DNA from: DASRDU01 sp035560235
Lineage (GTDB): Bacteria > Acidobacteriota > Blastocatellia > RBC074
NCBI GenBank assembly: GCA_035560235.1
Contig: DATMAG010000076.1
Coordinates: 1 to 64,000, forward strand
Direction of reading: 5' to 3'
DNA length: 64,000 nt
The notes beneath the pieces were generated by a model. That model saw only the letters and a list, made by a program, of their open reading frames with translations. It was not told the DNA's origin and made no database searches. The translations under genes and the position numbers were made by a program. Shown piece after piece: positions 9,435 to 18,351 of this stretch. How positions within the stretch are numbered: position 1 is the first letter of the stretch; every line of letters starts with the position of its first letter.

Positions 9435-9522
9435 TGAGCAGTAATGATTCCTGTTTGTTTGAAATGCTGCTGTAGTTTGACAGTCTGCATAATTGATGAG
9501 CAGTTTGTCGAGCGGCATTCTG

Positions 9523-9627
9523 CCCGGGAGCGCGAGCGTCCCGCTCGCCAGACTTGCGAAACGCGCCCGCTGATTTTGAAGGCGATCTGGTTGCCAGCCA
9601 GGCGAGCGGGACGCTCGCGCTCCCGGG
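9523..9627. repeat. Intergenic palindrome with perfect 27-bp arms
   Basis: Arms 9523-9549 and 9601-9627 are perfect reverse complements over 27 bp (core GAGCGCGAGCGTCCCGCTCG). The loop is 51 bp. It sits between divergent genes (HAD phosphatase and LpxL-like), where any promoters must lie around or inside it. Confidence 0.9.
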
Positions 9628-9679
9628 CGAGGCAAAATTGACAGCCTTTTGCGCTGCGTGCCAGCATGCGGCGGCCCTG

Positions 9680-10642
9680 ATGAATGAAGTGATCGAAAAC
9701 TCAGCACCAGCCACCGACGAACGCATCAGAGAGCGCGGCGCGTTGCGCACATACATTGAATATGCGGTCGCCTGGACGATTCTCAAAAGCCTCGGCGCGC
9801 TGCCCCGCGCAACAGCCATCAGACTGGCGCAGGCAATCGGCGCGCTTGCCCGTCTGCTGCGCCCGCGCCTGAGCCGTCACGCCGAAACCAGTCTGCGCCT
9901 GGCCTTTCCTGACCTCGATGAACGCGAACGCGAGCGCATTCTGCGCGGAGTCTTCAGCAACCTCGGACGACTGCTTGGCGAAATCAGCCAGTTTCCCCGC
10001 TTCAACCGCGACAACATTTCATCAATCGTCGTTTACGAAGGCCTGGAAAACTTTCTGGCCGCGCGCGACGAGGGGCGCGGCGTGATCCTGCTGACCGGAC
10101 ACATCGGCGCGTGGGAGCTGTCGGTCTTTGCGCATTCGCTCTACGGCTATCCGATGTCGTTCCTCAAACGCAACGTTGACAATCCGCTGGTTGAAAGGCT
10201 GGCTGAAAGCTATCGCCTGCGTCACGGCAATCGCAGCATTGACAAGCGCGGCTCGGTGCGTGAAATCCTGAAAACGCTCAAGGCAGGCGGCGTGGTCGGC
10301 ATTCTGGCCGATCTGAATGCCACGCGCGAAGAAGGCGTGTTCGTTGATTTTTTCGGCGTGCCTGCGTCAACCACTGCCGGAGTTGCCACGCTTGCGCTGC
10401 GCACGGGCGCGGTTGTGCTGCCCGGTTACATCGTGTGGGATGACGAAGCCAGCATTCATCGCCTGCATTTTGAAAAACCGATTGAGACAATCAGCACCGG
10501 CAATCAGAAAGAAGATGTCATCACCAACACGCAGCGTTACACGAAAGCGCTTGAAGACATCATCCGCCGTTATCCCGATCAATGGCTGTGGATTCATCGC
10601 CGGTGGAAAACGAGACCGGAAGGTGAACGGGAAATTTACTGA
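9680..10642 (+). CDS. LpxL/HtrB-like lysophospholipid acyltransferase
   Basis: The protein has 320 residues and belongs to the lipid A biosynthesis acyltransferase family, which adds acyl chains to lipid A precursors or related glycolipids at the inner membrane. The catalytic box appears as LLTGHIGAWELS (residues about 135-146), the usual His-x4-acid motif. Later family blocks include GVVGILADLNATREEGVFVD and RYPDQWLWIHRRWKTRP near the C-terminus. The ATG at 9680 fits the family length; the frame upstream runs through a palindrome. lpxB follows two genes later on the same strand, which supports a role in outer-membrane lipid synthesis. Confidence 0.88.
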   Translation: MNEVIENSAPATDERIRERGALRTYIEYAVAWTILKSLGALPRATAIRLAQAIGALARLLRPRLSRHAETSLRLAFPDLDERERERILRGVFSNLGRLLGEISQFPRFNRDNISSIVVYEGLENFLAARDEGRGVILLTGHIGAWELSVFAHSLYGYPMSFLKRNVDNPLVERLAESYRLRHGNRSIDKRGSVREILKTLKAGGVVGILADLNATREEGVFVDFFGVPASTTAGVATLALRTGAVVLPGYIVWDDEASIHRLHFEKPIETISTGNQKEDVITNTQRYTKALEDIIRRYPDQWLWIHRRWKTRPEGEREIY

Positions 10643-10653
10643 CGGCTGTTACA

Positions 10654-10728
10654 GTACCGCGAGCGTGAGCGAGCGGCGCCTGTGCAGGCCTGATTATTGA
10701 AAACACCGCTCGCTCACGCTCGCGGTAC
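10654..10728. repeat. Intergenic palindrome with perfect 23-bp arms
   Basis: Arms 10654-10676 and 10706-10728 are perfect reverse complements (core GCGAGCGTGAGCGAGCGG). The loop is 29 bp. It separates the LpxL-like gene from the GDT1-like gene on the same strand. The GAGCG unit is shared in spirit with the palindrome at 9523-9627, but the arms differ. Confidence 0.88.
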
Positions 10729-10746
10729 GGCACCTGATCTGAACTC

Positions 10747-11019
10747 ATGGATTTGAAAGTTCTGCTGACAACTTTTGGTCTGATCTTCCTGGCCGAAATG
10801 GGAGACAAAACACAACTCGCCGCCATCACGATGGCCGCGCAAACGCGCAAGCCGGTCGCGGTCTTTATTGGCGCATCGCTCGCGCTTGCCGCAGTCTCGC
10901 TGATCGGCGTCGCGCTGGGCAGCGTGCTGGCGCATTACATCAATGCCGAACACCTGCGCAAAGCCGCTGCCATCTCCTTTATCGTGATCGGGGCTTTGAT
11001 GCTGTGGGGAAAAATGTAA
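10747..11019 (+). CDS. GDT1/TMEM165 (UPF0016) family membrane protein, half-size
   Basis: The protein has 90 residues with three predicted membrane helices. The signature E-x-G-D-K-T-Q appears as LAEMGDKTQLAAI (residues about 15-27), the cation-coordinating motif of GDT1 proteins, which export manganese or calcium. Bacterial members are often fused two-domain proteins of about 190 residues; this one has a single copy, so it would need to dimerise or pair with a second half gene not seen here. Its stop is 16 bases into a possible GTG-initiated extension of lpxB. Confidence 0.85.
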   Translation: MDLKVLLTTFGLIFLAEMGDKTQLAAITMAAQTRKPVAVFIGASLALAAVSLIGVALGSVLAHYINAEHLRKAAAISFIVIGALMLWGKM

Positions 11020-11026
11020 GCACAAA

Positions 11027-11124
11027 TGCGGAGCGCGGAATGCGGAATGCGGAATCAGCACGCAGCGAAACTGAACAGGTCGCGCCTGTTGTCAATTCCG
11101 CATTTCGCACTCCGCACTCCGCAC
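11027..11124. repeat. Intergenic palindrome, GCGGAATGCGGAAT family
   Basis: The left arm 11027-11055 (units of GCGGAAT) and right arm 11095-11124 (units of ATTCCGCA and ACTCCGC) are imperfect reverse complements. It sits directly against the first lpxB codons and is readable in frame with them. Confidence 0.82.
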
Positions 11125-11132
11125 TTCGCCTG

Positions 11133-12278
11133 ATGCTGGTTGCAGGCGAGGCTTCGGGTGACAAGCACGGCGCGCATCTGGTTGAAGCATTGCGCGCGCT
11201 GCAGCCACAGGCTGAATTTGAACTGTTCGGCGCGGGCGGCGATGAGATGCGCGCCGCCGGAGTTGAAACGCTGGTTGATGCCCGCGAAGTCGCCATTATG
11301 GGCGTGCTGGAAGTCGCCGCTGCGATGCGCAAATTCCTGCGCGCCTTTCGCACCCTGCGCGATGCCGCCCGCGAACGAAAGCCTGATGCAGTGATTCTGA
11401 TTGACTGGCCGGAATTCAACCTGCGGCTGGCGAAAACGCTCAATCGTGAGGGGCAGCGCGTGGTCTATTACATCAGCCCGCAGGTCTGGGCGTGGCGCAG
11501 TTATCGCGTCAGGCAGATCAGGCGCGATGTCGAACGGATGCTGGTCATTCTGCCGTTTGAAAAAGACTACTACGCCGGGCGCGGAGTGCAGGTTGATTAC
11601 GTTGGTCATCCGCTGCTCGACAGCGTGCGCGTCACGACCACACGCGCAGAGTTCTGCGAAAAGTACGGCTTCGATTCTTCAAGGCCGCTTGTCGCCTTAC
11701 TGCCCGGCAGTCGTCGCAAGGAACTGGCATACATCCTGCCGCCGATGATTGCGGCAGCGCGGCAGTTGCATTCATCGCGTCCTGACATTCAGTTCGTCCT
11801 GCCGCTCGCGCCGACCATCACCCGCGCCGAAGCTGAGCGGGCCATTGCCGCAGGCGGCGGCGCAGCGAATATGCGCGTCATCGAAAATGACACTTACAAC
11901 GCCGTCGCCGCGGCCACGCTTGCGGTCGTAGCGAGCGGCACGGCGACGCTTGAAACGGCCATCATCGGCACGCCGCTCATCGTCGTTTACAAAGCCTCGC
12001 AACTTAACTGGCTTTTATTTCGCCCGCTCATCAACGTGCCGTTTGTCGGCATGCCCAACCTGATTGCGGGCCGCGAAATCGCGCCTGAACTGTTGCAGGA
12101 TCAGCTCAGCGCCGACAACCTGGCCGCACAGATCACGTCATTGCTGAATGACAACGAACGACTCACGCAGGCCCGCGCCGACCTCGCCACAGTCCGCGCC
12201 CAGCTCGGCGAAGCCAGCGCCTCACAGCGCGCCGCCCAGGCTGTTCTCGATCTGCTCAGCGAAAAATCAGAGAGATGA
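11133..12278 (+). CDS. lpxB: Lipid-A-disaccharide synthase
   Basis: The 381-residue protein is LpxB (glycosyltransferase family 19). It joins UDP-2,3-diacylglucosamine and lipid X to the lipid A disaccharide at the inner membrane. The N-terminus MLVAGEASGDKHGAHL is the family signature. DWPEFNLRLAK, YYISPQVWAWR, VGHPLLDSV, LLPGSRRKEL and SGTATLETAIIGTPLIVVYK follow in order. The ATG at 11133 gives the normal length. However, the frame is open back to a GTG at 11004 through a palindromic repeat, overlapping the previous gene, and no Shine-Dalgarno site precedes 11133, so the true start is uncertain. Confidence 0.93.
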   Translation: MLVAGEASGDKHGAHLVEALRALQPQAEFELFGAGGDEMRAAGVETLVDAREVAIMGVLEVAAAMRKFLRAFRTLRDAARERKPDAVILIDWPEFNLRLAKTLNREGQRVVYYISPQVWAWRSYRVRQIRRDVERMLVILPFEKDYYAGRGVQVDYVGHPLLDSVRVTTTRAEFCEKYGFDSSRPLVALLPGSRRKELAYILPPMIAAARQLHSSRPDIQFVLPLAPTITRAEAERAIAAGGGAANMRVIENDTYNAVAAATLAVVASGTATLETAIIGTPLIVVYKASQLNWLLFRPLINVPFVGMPNLIAGREIAPELLQDQLSADNLAAQITSLLNDNERLTQARADLATVRAQLGEASASQRAAQAVLDLLSEKSER

Positions 12279-12379
12279 CGGAACAAACGGAAATAACGGA
12301 ACAGGCGGAAAGTCGCTGAGCTGATGTTTCTCTGTCTTTTTCGTTGGTTCCGTTCCTTCCGTCTGTTTTGTCATCTCTC
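12271..12379. repeat. Intergenic palindrome, CGGAACAAACGGAAA family
   Basis: The left arm 12271-12312 overlaps the lpxB stop codon, and the right arm 12332-12379 is its imperfect reverse complement. Units match the repeat at 4900-4983. A run of TTCATCGTTCAT-type units follows at about 12388-12412, which resembles a single arm of yet another family. It lies between same-strand genes. Confidence 0.78.
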
Positions 12380-12424
12380 TTCTGCTTTCATCATTCATCG
12401 TTCATCGTTCATAATTTTCCCGTT

Positions 12425-14281
12425 ATGACTCTGGATGAAAAGCTGCAAAATCTGCCGACGCAGCCGGGCTGTTATCTGCACAAGGACAGCCGGGGCCGGA
12501 TTATTTATGTCGGCAAGGCAAAGAACCTGCGCAACCGCGTGCGGCAGTACTTTCAAAGCTCGCGCACGATGGACGCCAGGACGCAGAAACTGGTGTCGCT
12601 GATTGCCGATTTTGAATTCATCATCACTGACACCGAAACCGAAGCGCTCGTCCTTGAATCGAACCTGATCAAGCTGCACAAGCCGAAATACAACGTGATG
12701 CTCAAGGACGACAAGCAGTACCCGCACCTGAAGCTCACGCTCAACGAACCGTTCCCGCGCATCATGAAAACGCGCAAGGTCGAAAAGGATGACGCAGCCT
12801 ATTTCGGCCCGTACCTGCCCGCTTCGCTCGCGGATAAGACCGTCTCGCTCATCAACCGCGAATTTCAGTTGCGCACCTGTTCTGACGAAGTCTATGAGAT
12901 TTACAAACGCGCCGGGCGGCCCTGCATGGAATATCAGATCAAACGCTGCCTCGGCCCGTGTCAGAAGGATTTGTGCAATCCGCAGCAGTACGATGAAGTC
13001 GTGCGTGATGTGAAGATGCTGCTTGAGGGCAAGGACAAGGAGTTAGCCGTCAGTCTGGAAGAACGCATGCTGAAGGCTTCGGATGAAATGCGGTTCGAGC
13101 AGGCGGCCAGGTATCGGGACCTGCTCAAAACCGTGCGCGCCCTGGGCGAGCAGCAGAAGATGATGACGACGCCCGATCAGGACATTGACATCTTCGGTTA
13201 TTACCGCGAAGGCGCGCAGCTTGCCCTGCAACTCTTCACGATGCGCGAAGGCAAAATCATCGGTCGCCGCGAGTTTTACTGGGAAGACCTGCCCGAAGAC
13301 AACTTCGATCCGAGCGGATTTCTGGGCACGGTGCTGGAGCAGTATTACACCATCGGCAATTACATCCCGCTGGAAATTCACGTTCCCGTTGACTGGGAAG
13401 ACCGCACGCTGCTTGAACAGGCGCTCTCGGAAAAGCGTGGCCGCCGCGTGCACATCCTCGACCCGCAGCGCGGCAAAAAGCGCGAACTGATTGATCTCGT
13501 CGAAAAGAACGCGAAGCTCGGCTTTGAGCAGCGCTTCAGAGTCATCAAGCCCGACTGGACAAAAGTCCTCGCGGAGTTGCAGGAAATCCTCGGCCTGCCC
13601 GCTTACCCGCATCGCATCGAATCGTTCGACATCTCGCACATTCAGGGTTCAGACAACGTCGCCGCGATGGTCGTGTGCGTGGACGGCGAAATGAAAAAGA
13701 GCGATTATCGCAGGTTCATCATCAAATCGGTCGCAGGCGCAGATGATTTCGCTTCGATGAATGAAGCCGTCGGACGCCGCTATGCGCGTTTGCTGAAAGA
13801 GGAAAAGCCGCTGCCCGATGTGGTGTTCATTGACGGCGGCAAGGGTCAGCTTTCGGCGGCAGCGGCGGCAATGCACGCGCTCGGCCTCGGCACACTGCCG
13901 CTCGTTGGCATCGTCAAGCCGCGCGGCAGACACGAAGAGATCAGCCACCTCCTGGTCAAAGGCCGCGAAAACGAACCCGTCGTCCTCGAAAAACCTTCGC
14001 CCGTGCTGCGCCTGGTGCAGATGATCCGCGACGAAACGCACCGCTTCGCCGTGACCTATCATCGCAAGCGCCGCGCCATGCGCGATTTCAAATCAGAACT
14101 GACCTCGATTCCCGGCGTCGGTGAAAAGCTGAAGGAGAGACTGCTCAGAAACTTCGGCAGCCTGAAGCGCGTGAGCGAAGCCAGCGTGGCTGAACTGAAG
14201 CCGTTTGTCGGACAGCAGCAGGCGGAAAGAATTGTCGAGCATTTCAGGCAGCAGGCGGCAGAAAGTCAGACAGGCGAGTAA
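12425..14281 (+). CDS. uvrC: Excinuclease ABC subunit C
   Basis: The 618-residue protein is the dual-incision nuclease of nucleotide excision repair. The GIY-YIG domain is at the N-terminus (PGCYLHKDSRGRIIYVGKAK, about residues 14-33). The cysteine-bearing segment (RPCMEYQIKRCLGPC) follows, then a UVR helical hairpin that contacts UvrB. The RNase H-like 5' nuclease comes next (ESFDISHIQGSDNVAAMVV and VFIDGGKGQL), and a helix-hairpin-helix pair closes it (LTSIPGVGEKLKERLLRNFG). The ATG at 12425 gives the family N-terminus; there is no obvious ribosome site because repeat DNA lies upstream. Confidence 0.96.
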   Translation: MTLDEKLQNLPTQPGCYLHKDSRGRIIYVGKAKNLRNRVRQYFQSSRTMDARTQKLVSLIADFEFIITDTETEALVLESNLIKLHKPKYNVMLKDDKQYPHLKLTLNEPFPRIMKTRKVEKDDAAYFGPYLPASLADKTVSLINREFQLRTCSDEVYEIYKRAGRPCMEYQIKRCLGPCQKDLCNPQQYDEVVRDVKMLLEGKDKELAVSLEERMLKASDEMRFEQAARYRDLLKTVRALGEQQKMMTTPDQDIDIFGYYREGAQLALQLFTMREGKIIGRREFYWEDLPEDNFDPSGFLGTVLEQYYTIGNYIPLEIHVPVDWEDRTLLEQALSEKRGRRVHILDPQRGKKRELIDLVEKNAKLGFEQRFRVIKPDWTKVLAELQEILGLPAYPHRIESFDISHIQGSDNVAAMVVCVDGEMKKSDYRRFIIKSVAGADDFASMNEAVGRRYARLLKEEKPLPDVVFIDGGKGQLSAAAAAMHALGLGTLPLVGIVKPRGRHEEISHLLVKGRENEPVVLEKPSPVLRLVQMIRDETHRFAVTYHRKRRAMRDFKSELTSIPGVGEKLKERLLRNFGSLKRVSEASVAELKPFVGQQQAERIVEHFRQQAAESQTGE

Positions 14282-14310
14282 TCATTACACCGAAGATTTC
14301 CGACGACAGC

Positions 14311-14354
14311 CTGTTTCGTCTGTTCCGTTATTTCCGTTTGTTCCGTCCTCTCTT
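14311..14354. repeat. Solo arm of the CGGAACAAACGGAAA family
   Basis: The sequence CGTCTGTTCCGTTATTTCCG and its continuation TTTGTTCCGTC match the right arms of the palindromes at 4900-4983 and 12271-12379. No matching left arm is visible after the uvrC stop. It lies between convergent genes. Confidence 0.65.
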
Positions 14355-14358
14355 TTCA

Positions 14359-15546
14359 TCAGGAAAACGCCGGGATCAGTTTCAAACAGACGGGCGCGGG
14401 AATTTCGATCATCCTGCCGGTCGGCGTCAGGCGGCCTGACTGCTGGTCAATACGGTAAGTGATAATGCTGTCCGATTTCTGATTGGCCGCGAGCAGAAAG
14501 GTTCCGGTCGGGTCAAGGGCGAAGTTGCGCGGCCAGTTGCCCTGCGTTGAGGCGTGTTCGATGAAGATCAGGCGGCCTGTTTTCCGGTCAATGCCGAACA
14601 CGGCAATGCTGTCGTGGCCCCGGTTTGAAGCGTAAACGAACTGCCCCGACGGGTGAACGTGAACATCGGCGCAGTAATTCGTGCCCTTGAATCCATCGGG
14701 CAGCGTGGGCGAAATCTGCAGTTCAGTCAGCGTGCCATTCGTTTTGTCATAGCTGAAGGCGACAAGCGTTGAATCAAGTTCGTTGATGACATAAGCAAAC
14801 TGCCCGTCAGGATGAAAGGCGATGTGGCGCGGGCCTGCGCCGGGTTTGAGCGCGGCAAAGGGCGGCGTGTGCGGCCTGAGTTTTCCCTTCTTCGCATCAA
14901 AACGATAAATCATCACCTTGTCGAGTCCGAGGTCAGCGGCGAGAGCGAAACGACCTGAAGCGTCAGGCACGATGCAGTGCGCGTGCGGGCCGGCCTGACG
15001 ATCCCTGTTGATGCTCGAACCTGTGTGCTGAATGGTGTCGGTCGGCGGGCCGAGGCTGCCGTCCTTTCTGACCGGCAGCACGGTCACGCTGCCGCCGCCG
15101 TAATTCGCCGTCAGTACAAATCTGCCGGTGCGCTCAACGGCGACGTAACAGGGTCCGGTTCCCATCGAGGGCTGCTGATTGAGAGCCTTCAGATCGCCGG
15201 TTTTCTGATCGATGGCGTATGCGCTCACTGCGCCGCTTTTTCTGCCGTTGAATTCACTGGTTTCAGCGACTGAGTAAAGAAATCTGCGGCGCGGGTCAAT
15301 GGCGACGAAGGACGGGTTGACGATACCGCCCGTGACGCTTTGCCGCTTCAGTGCGCCGGACGCGAGGTCGAGGCGATAAACGTAAATGCCTTCGCTTTTG
15401 CCGGTCGTGTAAGTGCCGATGTAAACGAGCATCTCCTGAGTATTGAGTAATGGCTGCGCCTTCAGACGGTGCGCGGCGAGCAGGCTGATTGTGCCCAGAG
15501 TCGTGGCGCTGAAAAATTCCCGACGGGTGAATATGTGCTGAGTCAT
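14359..15546 (-). CDS. Tat-exported lactonase of the 6-phosphogluconolactonase (beta-propeller) family
   Basis: The 395-residue protein begins MTQHIFTRREFFSATTLG, a twin-arginine signal, and continues with a hydrophobic run. The ATG at 15546 has AAGGAG upstream. The mature part is a seven-bladed propeller of the lactonase family (YbhE/Pgl and muconate cycloisomerase-like): blades start with units such as VYIGTYTTGKSEGIYVYRLD, PSFVAIDPRRRFLYSV, GPRHIAFHPDGQFAYVINE and FVYASNRGHDSIAVF. Cytoplasmic members hydrolyse 6-phosphogluconolactone, but an exported one more likely acts on another lactone. It converges with uvrC. Confidence 0.86.
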   Translation of the reverse strand: MTQHIFTRREFFSATTLGTISLLAAHRLKAQPLLNTQEMLVYIGTYTTGKSEGIYVYRLDLASGALKRQSVTGGIVNPSFVAIDPRRRFLYSVAETSEFNGRKSGAVSAYAIDQKTGDLKALNQQPSMGTGPCYVAVERTGRFVLTANYGGGSVTVLPVRKDGSLGPPTDTIQHTGSSINRDRQAGPHAHCIVPDASGRFALAADLGLDKVMIYRFDAKKGKLRPHTPPFAALKPGAGPRHIAFHPDGQFAYVINELDSTLVAFSYDKTNGTLTELQISPTLPDGFKGTNYCADVHVHPSGQFVYASNRGHDSIAVFGIDRKTGRLIFIEHASTQGNWPRNFALDPTGTFLLAANQKSDSIITYRIDQQSGRLTPTGRMIEIPAPVCLKLIPAFS

Positions 15547-16119
15547 AACTGCTCCTTTGCGATTGTGGGTTACGAGCAGGAGAGGTAACACACGCTGACG
15601 ACTTTTCACAACCGCCGCCTGGCTGACTCGGCGGGTGCTGTTCACTTCGGGCGACTTTGCGTTAGAAATGCGGCTCGGTCTTTAATTGTCTTTTGCTCCG
15701 GCTCCTGCTTTGCTATTATGCGCTCTCACCCGGAGGTTTTACTTCCGGACATCCCCTCTCCACGAATCAGAAACAGTCTTCGACAGACGGCAGGCAGCTA
15801 TGGCTCTTGCTCCCGGCACATTTATTCATCAGTTCGGGCAGCCTGTCTCACGCGGGGCAGGCGTGATGAGGCTGCTGACTGTGCTGTCTCTTACTGAAAC
15901 CGCACGCGTGCCTGAATGGAGGCGCTGGCCGCCGCCGCGGTCAACCATCCGCCTGTCGCGCTGAGTTACGATCTCAGGCGGCCTGCATCATCAATCTGCA
16001 GACAACTCAGCCCCGGCTTCCTGATCTCGTTGCTCATCCGGATCCTTCAGACTGGCGGGCAGGTTTCCGATCTGCTTCTGCCAGTAACCAGTATTTCTGA
16101 TTTCACACCATCCAGGACT
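15547..16119. other. Non-coding gap between divergent genes
   Basis: No convincing gene is seen. A -10-like TATTAT is at 15714-15719, without a well-spaced -35. A small imperfect hairpin (CCGGAGG / CTTCCGG) lies at 15730-15748. An open frame from 15916 joins the next gene, but its first 68 codons look unlike the rest. Confidence 0.5.
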
Positions 16120-18147
16120 ATGGCTTTTCAATCTGTAAAACCCGCGAATCAGCAGCCGGATCAGCAGAGCCAGAAATCCGGCGACAAACAGACCGAGCGA
16201 CCCTTCTGGCGAAGGGTCTTCGGCCTTGGCCCGGCGCGCCCCCTGGCCGAGCGCCTTGAGGAAAGCCTCAGGGAGAAGTGGAAGTTCACCGACCTGAAGC
16301 GCTATCAGATCGAGATGCTGCTCGCGCCGGAGGCCGATGAGAAGCTGCACTTCTTTCTGGACGGGTTCAACGCGTCACGGTACCTGAAGCTGAAAAAAAT
16401 CTACGGGCTGGCGACGCCGACGCGGAGCGGGCGCGTGGTGGATGATGACGTTCAGACGATTGCCCAGTTCGGCCCCGACCTGCTCAATTCCTATGAACTG
16501 CTCAAGGACGATGAAAGCCGCCGGATTGTGACGCGTTATTTCGGCGGTTACTACCGCGACGGAAAGATCGGCACTGAAACTCTGGTGAAGATCGCTTCGA
16601 CAAACTGGCTGGGCGTATTCATGCGCAAGCGGTTCATTATGTATGCCGAGCTGCTCAACACGCGGTTCGGTCTGCCGCACGCGGTCTGCGGCCCGCTGCT
16701 GGCCGGGATCGGCGATTCGTTCATGCTTTCGAACATCCTCTTTCGCAAATCGGGGCCGGAGGATTTTCGCCGCCTCGTCGAGGTCATCGCAGCGCCGCTG
16801 CCCGATGACAAGCGCAACGATGTGCTGGTTCCCGCGCTTCAGCTTCTGGTTCTCGCCGCCAAGCAGGAGATTCCGGTTTCAGGCGTCATTTCGTTCGTCC
16901 AGCTGATGAAGCTTCAGCCGGAACACTTCCGGGCCTTCTCGGCCATCGTCTACACCCTCTGGGCGCACAATCACGAAGTGGACATCAGCTGCCCGGTCTT
17001 CTCGGCCTTTGTCAGAAAGGTGCTCGACGAGTTCGGCTCAGACATTGATCTGCTCAAGGCGCCGCTCTTCGTCAAGGCCTATTATGAATTCAAGCGGGAC
17101 GGCGAGAAGCTGCGCGTCTTTCTGTCTCCGGCTTACAGCGAAACCAAGGCGTTCATCCGCAAGCTGGGCGTCACGGTTCCGGCGAATATGTGGGGCATGT
17201 GCCGCGTGGTGACGCTCGCGCAGGATTTTCAACGGGAGAAAGTGACGCAGCTGATTCGTCAGCTTGGCGAGGAAGTCACGCTTTCAGACCTCATCTTCCT
17301 CAATCGCATCTGCCGGAATGAGGAGGAAACGGCGCTCCTGCTCAATCGCCAGGCGCTGCTCGCACGCGTCGAGGGAATCAGGATCGAGCGGATCGTCAAG
17401 CGTCGCCACAACGATCAGGTGGAGGATCTCAACAAGCAGATAGACTCAGCCGTCTCGATCGGCTTTTTCAGGCTCGTGCGCAGACTGACCGGACTGAGAG
17501 ATGAGGCGAAGGAGAAATACACTGAAGAGGCCGACCTCAAACGCCTGACCAATATTCAGCTCTCTCAGCTTCACATTCTCGAAAGATCGTTCGATATTCC
17601 CGGCATGGATGAACTGCTCGGCTGGGAAGTGTCGAAGGATATTCACGACAAAACGCGCGAGGGCGGAGGTTATTTTGATTACGACCGCGACCTCGCTCTG
17701 TTCGTTTCAATTCCTGCCGAGCAGGTTTCCAACAAACGCTATCAGGCTTCGATCGTGTCGCGCGCCGAGGCGGCCATTGCGATCAGCCACTTTCATGCGC
17801 TGAAGGTTGACACGGGCAGCTTTGCCGGGCCGAGCGGATGGCCGGGCGCGCAGTCTGGTGACATTGACAGCGCTGCCGAAGCCGGCATCTGCTCAGTGAT
17901 TCTCACAACGCTCGGCCACCCGCGCGGGGCAAATGGCGGCAGGGATCCGAGCAGGGTGATGGTGGATATTGATTTCCTCTTCATTGACCGGGAAAACGGC
18001 GATCCGCTCATTCGGGATCGGGGAGTGCGAAACCTGCCTTACTATTCCAGGGCTGAAGTTCCCGCGGCAGGCAGGCTGTCAAGAAAAGAGAAAAAGCGGC
18101 GACGCATCGAGGATGCCCGCTTCTGTCCGCCAGTCGCCCTGCCCTGA
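16120..18147 (+). CDS. Large hypothetical protein, no recognised family
   Basis: The predicted protein has 675 residues and I do not recognise it. The ATG at 16120 has AGGA five bases upstream. Residues 1-40 are polar, glutamine and lysine rich. From about 50 on it is mostly helical, with regions such as FFLDGFNASRYLKLKKIYGL, LLKDDESRRIVTRYFGGYYR and KIASTNWLGVFMRKRFIMY. There is no signal peptide and no clear membrane segment. The last third is more strand-rich (LALFVSIPAEQVSNKRYQAS, SVILTTLGHPRGANGG, VMVDIDFLFIDRENG) and ends in a basic tail RLSRKEKKRRRIED. It stands alone in its transcription unit and is followed by a strong hairpin. Likely cytoplasmic. Confidence 0.75.
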   Translation: MAFQSVKPANQQPDQQSQKSGDKQTERPFWRRVFGLGPARPLAERLEESLREKWKFTDLKRYQIEMLLAPEADEKLHFFLDGFNASRYLKLKKIYGLATPTRSGRVVDDDVQTIAQFGPDLLNSYELLKDDESRRIVTRYFGGYYRDGKIGTETLVKIASTNWLGVFMRKRFIMYAELLNTRFGLPHAVCGPLLAGIGDSFMLSNILFRKSGPEDFRRLVEVIAAPLPDDKRNDVLVPALQLLVLAAKQEIPVSGVISFVQLMKLQPEHFRAFSAIVYTLWAHNHEVDISCPVFSAFVRKVLDEFGSDIDLLKAPLFVKAYYEFKRDGEKLRVFLSPAYSETKAFIRKLGVTVPANMWGMCRVVTLAQDFQREKVTQLIRQLGEEVTLSDLIFLNRICRNEEETALLLNRQALLARVEGIRIERIVKRRHNDQVEDLNKQIDSAVSIGFFRLVRRLTGLRDEAKEKYTEEADLKRLTNIQLSQLHILERSFDIPGMDELLGWEVSKDIHDKTREGGGYFDYDRDLALFVSIPAEQVSNKRYQASIVSRAEAAIAISHFHALKVDTGSFAGPSGWPGAQSGDIDSAAEAGICSVILTTLGHPRGANGGRDPSRVMVDIDFLFIDRENGDPLIRDRGVRNLPYYSRAEVPAAGRLSRKEKKRRRIEDARFCPPVALP

Positions 18148-18171
18148 AAGCCCGGCACACAAATCAGCGCG

Positions 18172-18216
18172 ACACGACAGGCCGCACGAATATTTTCCCT
18201 GTGCGGCCTGTCGTGT
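18172..18216. terminator. Strong hairpin after the hypothetical gene
   Basis: The arms 18172-18187 and 18201-18216 pair perfectly over 16 bp (ACACGACAGGCCGCAC) around a 13-base loop. No T-run follows, so it could be a factor-independent terminator of weak type, an mRNA-stabilising hairpin, or another member of the intergenic palindromes. Confidence 0.55.
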
Positions 18217-18351
18217 CTGCGGCCAGGGAACTCTTCTGCTCATTCGCAGGCGGATGAATCTTTTTCCCGGATTCCATAGAATGTCCTTCCGGCGAACTCC
18301 TTCAACATCTGACGCGGTTTATTACTGCGCTTCTCAGAGAGGAGTTCACTT

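Noticed and set aside
11004..11132. N-terminal extension of LpxB through the palindrome
   Set aside because: The extra residues only translate the repeat and the family starts at MLVAGEASGD. Kept as an uncertainty, not as the gene start.
12344..12424. Upstream starts of uvrC, and similarly of pcrA (45120), the LpxL-like gene (9554) and the permease (7313)
   Set aside because: Each extension lies in palindromic or tandem-repeat DNA and does not match family N-termini.
15686..15964. Open frame of 92 codons upstream of the large unknown gene
   Set aside because: No ribosome site, odd composition rich in Arg and Pro, and overlap with the open frame leading into the next gene. Treated as non-coding.
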